From Coffea arabica (Eukaryota > Streptophyta > Magnoliopsida > Gentianales > Rubiaceae), in NCBI RefSeq assembly GCF_036785885.1, contig NC_092330.1:10140525-10204524 (forward strand): 64,000 bases of DNA. Reading direction: 5' to 3'. The notes under the pieces are model-generated. The model was not told the origin of the DNA. It saw only the letters and a list, made by a program, of their open reading frames with translations, and made no database searches. This document shows, piece after piece, positions 1 to 11,500 of the stretch; within the stretch, counting starts at the first letter, position 1; each line of letters begins with the position of its first letter. A program made the position numbers and the translations under genes.

Positions 1-1113
1 GATTCTTCAATTCTAGCTTTGACTTTCTTTGATTGGAAACTCTAGCCAATGTCCTAATATACTAAAATCTCTTTTCTGATGAAGTCTTGCTCATATCTGG
101 TTGAGGTATGATGGACAGAAGTATTTTTGCATTTTTGAGCTGAAGTGCCCGCTTGAACAAGTTATTATAGATGTTGGATTAAGAACATGCTCATGGTTTC
201 AAATACATTGACCATAGTACTTGTATCAAATAAGCAAATAGTTCATTGAAAATTCTAAAGTTTCACATTTGAGCATCAAGGATTAAAATACTCTACATTC
301 TTCAATTTAATGGGTGAGTTAGCACCTGAAATTTATCATCATGGAAAGACTCGTATTAGAAGCCAAAATGTACTATTAAAGTGAAGGCCGTCTTTGAGAG
401 ATCCTATAAGCCCTCATGTACACCGAAACTCCTTGCACAATTGATTGCTTAAGGTTGCATCTAAGGTCTACCAACTTCAAATTCTAGCCACATATGGCTC
501 AAAAGCTGAGTTTATGGGGAGCATAATTGAAACATTTAAGAACCAATTTAGATATCTAGGTAGCTAAAATAAGAATTAGATATCTAGGTATGCTGTGAAA
601 ACTTAGATGTCTAGGCAATGTTTAAGGAGAAGATTCTGGAAAATGAGATTATTGAAATTTCTGATCCAGAATTCAATGTATAGACCATTTTCTAACTTTT
701 GGCTGAGAAATTGTAATTGTAGCACTTAATAATTTCTAGAACTCACTTTACTTCTCGTTTCTCCCAAATCTGAAGCACTGATACACATAACAAGTGAAGT
801 AAAACGAAAAGGTGCATGTTTATACATCTGATTTCTTTCATTTTTCTTATTTTATTGCTATAATTCCTTTTTGTCCTCCACCTTAAAATGGTTTTTCTGG
901 ACGGTGTTGACTAAAAATATTCTAGTAGTTGTAACGAGATTATGTTGCACTAAAATCTGGATAAAATCATCGGCAAAATAGTTCAAGGTACAATAAAGAT
1001 GTATTCTATTAGATCTATTCTCCAAATTGCTTGCTGGAGTAGATTCAAACAATTTCACTTTTTATTTCCTTCTTTTTCAGTTTAATAAATGCAGCATATT
1101 TCCTAATCCTAGT
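1..1113. other. Left flank, no supported gene
   Basis: AT-rich DNA with short open frames only. A few stretches around 310-700 have a vaguely kinase-like translation, but none is long enough or uninterrupted enough to call. The first clear landmark is the 9-bp target duplication of the outer transposon at 1114-1122. Confidence 0.5.
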
Positions 1114-1122
1114 GAAATTTTT

Positions 1123-1287
1123 GGGTTAATTTCACTTTGTGCCCCCAAACTTTGGCCGATAACCCACTTCAGTCTCTCAACTTTAAAATGGGACACTTAA
1201 GTCCCTAAACTTATAAATACCTCCCAATTAAGGAAAATTGTTGATAGAATCCTGATTGTCGTTGGTGGTCAAAGAGCGTGGCAAACA
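1123..1287 (+). repeat. Left terminal inverted repeat of the Pack-MULE-like element
   Basis: Matches the reverse complement of 15160-15324 with roughly 10-15 % mismatches by eye. Similarity stops at a shared GGCAAACA. The preceding 9 bases are the target duplication. Confidence 0.8.
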
Positions 1288-1551
1288 TGTTCCATTAATG
1301 AAGATTGGGGAATGTTGTTACTGAAAATTTGTACACGTACGTGTCGAAAAAGTAACTACTGCTATTTAATACTAAAATATTTTCCATAGCAGCCCATCTC
1401 AATCCAACACCACTAGCTTCTTATACTCCTCACCAGAAATTGCAGCCTCCATGACTGCCTCTGGGTTCAATCCTCCATTATCCTCCAAAAATAGACAAAA
1501 AGATGAAGCTACAAAACTCCAAAACAACTCATCTATCCGAAGGCATATGCT

Positions 1552-2351
1552 TTAGGCACTTTGTTTGGAATGCCAAGATGTTGTGGCAATGACGGATGTG
1601 GACAGAGTCTGGACAATCTCATGCATGGTTGGGCGGGCAGGTGGATGTTTCTTTAAGCAACTAGCAATCAATCTGATGAGCAAAATTGCAAGTTCGGAAG
1701 GATAATTTCCTTCGAGAGAAGAATCCATGATCTGGCTCAAGTTCTCGATCCATCTTTCTCATCAAGCACAGGGCTCAGAATCTCTGCCAAGTTCACATTC
1801 ACAGCTTCATACAAGACAGCGACTTCTTTGCCAATGAAAATCTCTAGCAGGAGAACCCCAAATGAATAAACATCAAGCATTCTGGATACCAGACCATCCT
1901 CCAAATACTCAGGAGCCATGTAACCTTTCATCCGAATAATGTGCCTAGTCAAGACAAACTAGCCTCCTTGCCCATCTACTGATATTGCTGACCCAGAATT
2001 ACTGATCTTTGCCCTGAAATCAGCATCAACAAGAACATTGCTGCTTTTTAGATTTTTGTGCACGTGGGGAGGGGAAGTGTAGCTATGAAGATAATTAAGC
2101 CTCATGGCCACATCCAAGCCAATATGTAATCTCTGCTTCCAATCCAAACACTTCTTCTTTTGTTTGCCCTTGGCAGTGACTGCTACGGTGGTGACGGATG
2201 CGACTCCACAGTTTGGGAACTGGATGGCGAGTTCTCAAGAGGAACTAAGAGAGTCGTAAAGGGATAAATATTAAAATTTTGTTCAGGCAATCCATTGGCT
2301 TGGAGAGTTTTCCCAATATCCACACCAAACATTGAGCTAATCGTAGAAACC
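1552..2351 (-). pseudogene. LYK4/LYK5-like LysM receptor kinase fragment (captured, degenerate)
   Basis: Read on the minus strand from 2351 down, the translation gives the rest of the third LysM domain (SISSMFGV-like start, then a YPFTTLL motif at about 2265-2240). It then jumps directly into the C-terminal lobe of a kinase: LDWKQRL near 2145, a catalytic loop HVHKNLKSSNVL near 2060, GYMAPEYLEDG near 1925, DVYSFGVLLLE near 1880, and a terminal RPTMHEIVQTL near 1640. The transmembrane segment and kinase N-lobe are missing. LYK4 and LYK5 are plasma-membrane chitin co-receptors with weak or dead kinase domains. Here even the usual loop HKD reads HKN and the DFG/NFG position reads NSG. Stop codons break the frame near 2190, 1953 and 1740. 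The rest of the LysM domain lies beyond the CACTA insertion at 14637-14722. It is probably non-functional, though antisense or siRNA production is possible. Confidence 0.82.
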
Positions 2352-2354
2352 TAT
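2352..2354. repeat. TAT target-site duplication, left side of the CACTA element
   Basis: TAT directly precedes CACTAC at 2355. The same TAT follows the right terminus at 14634-14636. Three-base duplications are diagnostic of CACTA elements. Confidence 0.85.
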
Positions 2355-2367
2355 CACTACAAGAAAA

Positions 2368-4389
2368 CGGGCTTTTTGCAACGCTTTTGCTGTGGCACAA
2401 GGAGAAAGTGCGGTAAATAAGCAGCAAATTTCAATTTGTGCTGCAAATTTCACAACGGTTCCTAATTTTTACATAAAAACGACATAGTTTTAATAAAACC
2501 CATAAAAGATAGTTTCCTAGCACAATCCACATATCGATCCCTTGTAAAAAGGTATCGATAAGCCCCCAAAAGCAGGAAGGGGTTTATCTTTTACAAATCC
2601 GAAAAGGAAAAAACAAAACTACCTAGACCCGAATTCTTCCGCTCATCCAAAACCACTGCAGTACGCAACTCGGATAAGAGTTTGTCAATTTTTTCACCAT
2701 CTCTGCTTCAAATATAGCAGAAATCAAAAGCTCTTACGCCATCACTATTACAGAGAAAAAGGTAAAAATTCTTCCATACGATTTTCGATTTCTATGTTTT
2801 TTTCCCTCGTATGTCTTTGTGACCTGCACTCTTCTCTGTTGCATATATATTAATAACCCTAGGATCTTAACTGAATTTCGGTTAATAAGATTTGGCACAA
2901 AGCCCTAATTTGATTGGGCAAAGTAATTGGTCTTCCGTTGATTCTGAATTTTGTCAACCACAGTTGTTGAAATTCCTACAGCTGAAAGCTCGAACAAATT
3001 GACCCAACCATTTGAGTCATTGACTTCAAAAATTAGGTCTCGCGGCAACTAGAAGAGTCTGCCCCACTACAGCCCCTGTTCGTTGATATTGGTGTGTTCA
3101 TGTAAGTGTTTCTTGTAATTTAATGTAATGCGGATTATCATGAGATCGCTGCTTTTATTATTACCTGTGTTCTGTTTTGTATGACAGTCAACAGATGCTA
3201 CTGTATCTTTTCTTGTCTGCTCTGACTATGTAATGTCATAACGAATGTTTCTTCTATGGAATTTATCTGCAGTTAATCTAGATTGGATGAGAAAGACAAG
3301 GATATTACTCATCTGGAAATCACTTAACAATCAACAGTAGATTTTACTCTTGGTTTCTGTACTAGTAAAATGCGTGCCATGGACTAGATTTGCACGCTTG
3401 ACATGATTTTCCAAATAGGTTGGCACAGATGCTAGTGCATCTTTATCTGGTTTGCTCTGGAAGTAGAGCTTGCATGTAGCGTTTATGTAACGTCATAAGA
3501 AAATTTCCTTCTATGGCATTTATCTGAAGTCAATCAAGGTTGGATGTGAAAGACAGAGGATGTTACTCTTCTTAAAATCACTAAACAATCAGCAGTAGTT
3601 TGTAATAGGCACTAACAGAGGAATGACTGTTATACTCTCAGGTTAGTGGGCTAGTAAAATGAGTGCCTTGGACTAGACTTGCATGCTTCATGACTGTGAT
3701 TTTCCAAATGGTTGGGCACAGTTTATTGGTAAATTTTTATTGCAGCAGTAAATTATGTTTATTGGATGCACTTGAAGAACAAGATTGTGAGAAGAGGCCT
3801 AACCTCCTGAAGTGCATTCTCAAAGTCCTATAGAAAACCAAAACCACAAAAAGATATTATTCCTTTCATCCTTCAGGTTATTAAAGTTCCATTTTTAAAC
3901 TGTACAAGGAGGCAGTGCAGCGAGATTTATGTATTCCTAGATAGGTTCTGTTCTTTAATTTTCTCTATGTGCTGTAAATTACCTTCACTGTTACGGGCCT
4001 CATATCCTCCTTTTTCAGCTTTGTGATTTCAAATCCCTGAGTAAGTGCCTCTCTCAGAGGGCCCATTGAAGCAGCCTTCACTAAGTTCTTCATGTAAGTG
4101 TTTCTTGCAATTAGGAATTTGTAAGACAATCTAGCTCCCCTGATTTATCTATGTTTCTTTTTCTTGCAAACAGAACACTGGTTTGCATATTGACATAAAT
4201 TCACCACATTCTTTTGGCATTGAGAAGTTGGGTTAACTGTTAACATCGCATTCCACTATGAGCATAGCAAACTGGGATGCACATGCTGCACTTTATTTTT
4301 TATTTTTTTTGTATGTTAATAAATTTGCTATTTTTCAATTCTGTTTATAAGGTCTCTTTTCTTGCCTTCTCAATCTTGTTTCTTGTAGA
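2368..4389 (+). other. CACTA 5' leader region with a possible non-coding first exon
   Basis: No coding frame. A segment at about 2630-2760 ends in AAAAG followed by GTAAAAA, which could be a 5'-untranslated exon and donor. A TTTCTTGTAG acceptor-like site lies a few bases before the transposase ATG at 4390. The stretch 3188-3723 is a diverged direct duplication, listed separately. Confidence 0.45.
3188..3723. repeat. Diverged direct tandem duplication in the CACTA leader
   Basis: About 240 bp at 3188-3427 is repeated at about 3424-3723. Shared landmarks, in the same order, are ACAGATGCTA, TATGTAA-GTCATAA, TTCTATGG-ATTTATCTG, a stretch resembling CTAGTAAAATG-GTGCC, and GATTTTCCAAAT-GGTTGG. The second copy carries extra bases. 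Confidence 0.75.
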
Positions 4390-7300
4390 ATGGATGATAG
4401 GTCTTGGATCTTTATTGAAGACTGAGTCAATAATCCGTACTTTGAAAAGTGTCTGAGTGACTTCCTTAAATTTGCCTACAAAAAGAAGGAGGTTGGGAGT
4501 AGAATATATTGCCCATGTAGGCGATGTAAAAACTCTGAACGAAGAAAGGAAGAAACTGTGAGTGCACATGTAACAATGAAGGGGTTTTTGACCACTTATA
4601 CAAATTGGATTTATCATGGTGAAGATCCATGGGACTTCAATCAAGAAAATATGAACAATGGAGTGTTTAGGCGCATTGAAAATGATGACATGAATGAATT
4701 GATACACGAAACACTTGAAAGAACACTTGAAGAGAATTCTAACATAAATTTAGAAGAACTTAGAGGAGCCTGTGATGAAGAGACTAATAAGTTTTTTAAG
4801 TTGCTGAAGCATGCCGAAACAGAGTTATACCCTGGATGTATAAATTTTACTCTTCTATCATTTGTCATCAAGTTGTTGCATGTCAAGTCTCTTTGTCGAT
4901 GGAGCAACAACTCAATGACAATATTACTGGAGCTTCTCAAGGAAGTTTTTCCTGAGAATGAATTATTTCCAAGCTCTTATCTTGATGCTTGGAAGATTGT
5001 TAAAGACTTGGGTCTTAGCTACCATAAAATTCATGCATGCCCCAATGATTGCTTGATTTATTGGAAGGAGACAGAACATGAAACCTTTTGCAGAAAGTGT
5101 GGAACTCCTAGGTATAAGCAAATTGTAAAACAATCCGATGATTCAAGTGAACAAGCTAACAAAGTTCCAGCAAAGCTTGTTCGCTATTTTCCTTTGAAAC
5201 CACGTCTCCAAAGGCTGTTCATGTCATCAAAGACTGCTTCATTAATGAGATGGCATGAAGAGGAGCGCATCAAGGATGGAAAATTGAGGCATCCGGCAGA
5301 CTCTTTAGCTTGGAAGCATTTTAATGACCGGCACCCAAGCTTTGCTAGTGATCCTCGCAATGTTTGTGTTGGACTTGCAGCGGATGGATTTAACCCATTC
5401 AAAGCAATGAACAATAAATACAGCACCTGGCCAGTGATTTTAGTGCCATATAATTTACCCTCATGGATGTGCATGAAGCAAACATCATTTATGTTGTGTT
5501 TGCTAATTGATGGGCCTAAAGCTCCAGGTAATGATATTCACATATATCTTCAACCAGTAATTGATGAATTGAATGAGTTTTGGGATCCAGGGGTGCCTAC
5601 TTATGATGCAGCTAGTAAGCAAATGTTTTACTTACGTGCTGCACTACTTTGGACTATCAATGATTTTCCAGCTTATGGAAATCTATCTGGTTGGAGTACC
5701 AAAGGGAAGTATGCATGCCCTTGTTGTAATAAAGATGTTCGAAGTCAATGGTTGATGCATAGCAAAAAACATTGCTATTTGGGTCATCGTCGATTTCTAG
5801 CTATTGATCATCCTTATCGTTTAAATCGAGCACAGTTTGATGGGACAATTGAGAAACATTCTAGACCTGTTCGATTATATGGGTTTGAGATTTTAGAACA
5901 ACTAAGAGATTTTAGAAATGAATTTGGAAAGGATCAACCAGTTTCCTCAGCTAGGAAAAGGAAAAGGAGGACTAAAGATAATAATGACTCTGAACAAAGT
6001 CCCATATGTAGGTATAATTGGAAAAGATTGAATATATTCTTTCAGTTACCGTATTGGGTGGATAATTTGCTTCCACATAATCTGGATATAATGCATATTG
6101 AGAAGAATTTCTTGGAGAATCTCTTGTGGACACTGTTGGGGATGGGCAAGACAAATGATGACATTAATGCTCGATATGATCTAAAAGAAATGGGGATAAG
6201 AAAGGCACTTCACCCACAATCTAAGGGTGACAAAGTGTTTCTTCCACCTGCATGCTTCACAATGAGCAAAGATGAAAAAGAAATTTTTTGTAATGTGCTA
6301 AAAACTGTCAAGGTCCCTGATGGTTATGCATCAAACATTTCGAGGTGTGTGAATATTAAAGAACGACAAATCTCTGGGTTAAAGAGTCATGATTGTCACA
6401 TATTAATGCAACAATTGTTATCCACTGCTGTGAGAAGAATATTGCCTAAACATGTTTGCAGAATTATCATTGAGTTACGAGATATATTTAGGCAATTATA
6501 CTCGAAAGTGCTTACTGTAGCAGATTGTGAAACTTTGGAGGACCGTACTCCACTGGCCCTTTGTGAACTTGAGAAGATGTTTCCACCTCCATTTTTCAAT
6601 ATCATGGAGCATTTGCTTGTTCACTTGCCTGAAGAGGCGAAACTTGGTGGACCATTTCAATTTCGGTCTATGTATCCTATTGAGAGGTAAAAGATTATCA
6701 ACTTAATCTATGTACTTTGAAAAATCACCACCGATATTAATATAAATTCTATGCATAGGTATCTGTGTACTTTGAAAAATTATGCACGGAGTCGAAGTCA
6801 CCCTGAAGGTTCAATAGCAGAGGGCTACTTGGCGGAAGAATGTATGACATTCTGTTCCATGTACTTGGACAATATTGAATCAAAGTTGAATCGCCCACCT
6901 AGGAACTATGAAGGTGAATATTTAAATAGACAGATTGGCCGTCCCTTAGGAAAAGAAGAGGTCATCTATTTAGATGATGTCTCTTGGGTTCAAGCTCATC
7001 GTTATGTTCTTGGAAATCTTGAAACTGTTGATCCTTTTCGCAGGTAAGTTCACAGTTTATCAAACTTAATCAATAACTCATGAATTATTGCTTTCATTAA
7101 AGTATTTAATGACTAATGTAGGGACCATAAGCATTTGCTAAAACTGGAAAAACCACGCATGTCGAACTATGAAAGGGAGAAAATTCATAGTGAAACATTT
7201 TACAAGTGGTTTAAGAAGCATGTAAGTTTTAAATTTAGTAGTGAATTTAATTGAGCTTCATTTTCATATATTTAATATTCTCTAGAGTTAACATACAATA

Positions 7301-8131
7301 ACAGTTTTTGTTCAAAACTTGTAGGTTGCAGATTTGGAAAAATCTAATAGTTGCCATGATTATTATAAAGAAATTGCTTATTTGGCTGCTGGTCTTGATA
7401 AATGGGCAAAAAGCTATTCTGGTTACATTGTTAATGGTTTTCGTTTCCATACTAAGAAGCGTGAGATGAGAAGGCAAACTCAAAATAGTGGTGTATTTGT
7501 GAATGCTAGTGCCAATAGTTTCGCTAGTACAAAGGATAAGAACCCTATATCTGGAATTTTAGAATACTATAGGGTCTTAGTGGATATTGTTGAGTTGAGA
7601 TACTCAAATGACATTAAATTTGTGATGTTCAAGTGTGATTGGGTTGATAATGTCACTGGAATGAAACAAGATGAACACAACTTCACACTTGTTAACTTTG
7701 ATCATATATTGTACAAGTAAAACACGAAGAATGATGAGCCTTTCATCCTGGCTTCTCAAGCACAGCAAGCTTGGTATGTTCGGGATGCATTGGAACCTGA
7801 ATGGAATATAGTTGTCAAGATGACCCCTCGAGATCTTTTCATTATTGATCCAGAAATTAACATATGTGAAGATATCCAAGATGAGCATTCTGCTTGGCAA
7901 CATGTTAATAACAATAATTCTGAGGATAGTAATGTTTCATGGGTTAGGGAAGGTGTTGATGGAGTTATACTTGATGCACAAACTACAAAATCCAAGGCAC
8001 ACATTGCTGAAGTTGATGATGCATTCTTCTCTGATGAGGATAATCTTGGGATTGACAATACGATTGATGATACAAGTGATGATGATGATTTTTTTGATAA
8101 AGCCCAACAAGGAGACAAGGCTGATGATTGA
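4390..8131 (+). pseudogene. CACTA TNP2-type transposase with two in-frame stop codons
   Basis: Exons inferred from GT-AG sites and unbroken homology: 4390-6686, 6759-7043, 7122-7221 and 7325-8131, about 1160 codons. Near the start (residues 1-80) is the transposase-associated domain, with MDDRSW and a CPCRRC cysteine motif. The TNP2 catalytic region follows: LGLAADGFNPF near 5370, a WSTKGKYACPCC zinc motif near 5693, and LPHNLDIMHIEKN near 6070. The C-terminal domains have SGYIVNGFRFHT near 7420 and FVMFKCDW near 7620. The C-terminus is acidic. Nonsense codons are TGA at 4423-4425, eleven codons in, and TAA at 7718-7720, just after HILYK, where relatives read on into FILASQA. The protein would cut the element at its CACTA ends. 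A downstream in-frame start could still give a nearly complete product, but the second stop removes the C-terminal 130 or so residues. Confidence 0.9.
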
Positions 8132-8592
8132 CTCTAATTTTGGAATATAATCCTACCATTTTGTTATATGAAGTTTAGATATGCCAATATTAGATGAAGT
8201 TACTGATTAGTATGAAAAATATTAATTGTGGGATCATTTTCACTGCCTTGGATGTCAATTTATAATTCCTTATGTTCATATTAGTCTCCTTGATAACCTG
8301 CATTCTACTTCTTTTTTTAGCAGGTTGGTAATGCTGGATTTACCTTATGTTCAATTTATGATTCCTTATGTTCATATTAGCAAGTTGGTAATGTTGGTTT
8401 CATTGGGTTATAGTTCCTTATTATGTATATGTTCTTTGTGTTTGCAGATTTTAGAAACTTAAACTCCAAAAGTAAGATGATACAACACTCTCTTGCTGAA
8501 TTATGTGATTGGTTTCTGAAAAAAGCCAGTAAAATTAATCATCTTACTTAACTTTGCCTTCAAAAATCAGAAGCTGCTTTTATAGGTTTTCC
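8132..8592 (+). other. Spacer between the two CACTA genes
   Basis: This AT-rich, T-rich stretch has internal short repeats of a CTTATGTTCATATTAG-like motif at about 8265-8385. No coding sequence is supported. Confidence 0.5.
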
Positions 8593-11500
8593 ATGGCACC
8601 AAGTAAGAAGGGGCCCCGCAAAGTTGTTGGGCCAATGTCCGGAGCGCATATTGAGTCCACTAATAGTTTGAACCCTGTTTCACAGTCAAGCTCTCAATCT
8701 TATCAGACTTGCCCCAATCATTATTCAAAGCCTCCAGCACATAAATTCATTGGGGCAATGCCTGGAATACACATAGACCCTACATCTAGCTCAAACTTTG
8801 TTTCTCGGCCTAATTGTCAAGCGAAATCACATGACTCCAATTCAAATTCAAACTCAGCTTCTAGCTTTATTTCTGCTTCTCAGTTCAACTCTAAAGCCAA
8901 TTCACATCAGTTGAACTCCAAGGCTGATTCTCAACTAAATTCCCATCCTAATTCACATATCGGTCAAGGCTTTCATTCTCAACCACTAGTAGACCATCGT
9001 GAGCAACCAAATTCCTTTGATAACAATGATTCTAAAGCTGGATCAGGTTCTTCATATGATTCAGAAGACATAGAGGATGTCTTTGATGGTACTTTTGATG
9101 ATGATGATTGTAACAGCCCCACTTTCCCCTAAGGCGAACCAAAGGGGTTAGCGGACTGCCTGCCCAACTCTCGCCAGGACTACGGATCAGTTTACGTCGA
9201 TCTATTACGTTCCGGAACATACCATTGCGCGCAAACAAGTCAAAACACAAAATAAAATAAAATAAAATAAAATAAAAACGAAAAAAACCGAAGCCGAAAT
9301 TTATCTAAACCATAGCCAAGCATATATATACAACGGAAATCAACATTTACAACCATAATGGCATGCCAAAACCATTCATTAAGGAGTACACATTCGATTT
9401 GCCTATCAAAAGGAAATGAACCCGTTATACATTAGGGTTTCACTTCAAGAGCTATACAAAAGACATTTACAAGCTCAGTATGGCAATTGACTATCCAGTC
9501 CATTTTCAAAAGCAATTATATCCCTGTAAGGAAAACAAATAACACGGAATGAGCCAAAGCCCAGTGGTATACCACCCAATAAGCAATCAAAGTCATATAA
9601 GAATGAACCTTCATTTAAAGTGCACAAATAAGCAATGAAGCAAAACGGTAAAAGGATACGGTCGGCTCTCAAGAGCCCATTTCCACGCTTGCAATCTTGA
9701 ACCAACCTCATTGACTCTCCGTCAATGTTAAAATACCAAACCGTAGACAACTCTTTACTTCCATTCCTTCCACCCAACATACCCCAACCGGGCCCGCACT
9801 CCATTCAGTAATATTTTTGGTAATACTCGAGTTTACCGGAACCAAGGGTCTCATTACCACAAGGTTCCCCAGTACAGTCCCCGTGGCAATTCAATCTTCA
9901 CGACCAAGCCCTCGCCGGCTCGATTCAATTGACTACCAAACGGGGTTGAGCTCAGTGATACAGTAAAGTAGTAGGACAACCGTCCAAACAACCCAATTCA
10001 GTTTCCATGCATGGAATTCAGTATCTCATATAACAAATGCAGTATTTCAGTGGAACAGTAGATAGCTATGAAGAAAATCACAAGGGGTGAGAGCGGTCAA
10101 GTACACCCTCACCTCAATCACTTTCAATAACCAATTAAGCCTTCAAGGCATCAAATACACATAGCACAAAGCCACATTATAGCAAGTAAGTGAGTAGTAT
10201 ACTCACCAAGCGAGAAAGTGGTGTTTCATATACCGTGGTCACCAATCCGCCGTGAACTACCGCCACGCCCTAGAATCACGCAACAAATGCAATGAGACTC
10301 GATAACGAGTCGTATAGCAATGCTTAACACAACCCCAATAGGGTTTCGTATGCACAAATAAGCATGATAGTAAACCAGAAATTAAGAAAGGGCTTTAACT
10401 TAAGCCTTGATAAGAAAACCAGTTTTGCCGTCATAATGCGGTAATGGTACAACTCTCACTAAAAATATCGGTTGGGGGTGTAAGACCCACCGTTTCGAAG
10501 CTATGGAACAGGGCTACAACAATGTAGAAGGTCACTCAATCCAGTTCTTAACACAACTAGGTCAAATATGCCAAATACTAACCCAGAATTCCTAAAACAG
10601 GTTTGCAAAACACAGAAAACTGTAATCGGTACATCTCAGTCCATACAAGTCCAAATGCCAAAATTCCAAAGGCATATGATAGCTAAGAGATTCAGCTACA
10701 ATTCATCAGAAGACACCAACTCCAAAATCCAAACCAATTCCAGTCAAAATAGCCAATTACTATCGCAGTTTTCGCATTCTGTCCAAAGCAGAACAGCTAC
10801 AGTAATTTCGTCATAACTCATTCTACATTCATCCAAATTTTACAGGCACCTCAAACACATCAATACCTACAACTTCACACCAAATCCAAAATTGATTGTA
10901 TTTAACCACATTTCACATCCACTAGAGCCATTTTAGTCCATTGCAAATCATCATACAAGCCCCCAACATCAAGATCATATTAAACCAGAAAAAATCCCAA
11001 TAAAATAAAAACTTCACCAAAACTCTTCAAATCAAGAAATAAATCACATTTTCACACACTCATGCCACTTCTAAGCATCATATAACCATCATTAAAGGTA
11101 GTAGGGTGTTTCAAGCTTCACTTACCAAGAAACAAGAGAGAGGAAGATGTGGAGCACCTTAGTCCTTCAAACAAAGTTCACCAAACAACTTGCTAGCACT
11201 AGAAGGAAAGTTTTTATGGAGTGAAATCTTGTTTATGGCCTTGATTGAGATGATTTGCTAGTAGAAACTTGAAGATTGGAGAAGTTTTCCTTCTTGCAAG
11301 AGTGAGAGAGAGAGCCGGCCAAACAAGAGAGAAAAATGGTGATTTTTTGGTGAATTTTGGATATTTAATCCCTTGGTCAAATAAGTCAAGACAATGAATA
11401 GTAATTCTTAAAAGTTCAACCAATAAGAAAATGACACGTGGCACCTTATTAAATGCATTCCTATCCTTCTTTTCTCTCTCACTTCACACACTCTACTTAT

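Noticed and set aside
310-700. Possible receptor-kinase exon relics in the left flank
   Set aside because: Only short pieces with stops and frame changes; not enough residues to support a family.
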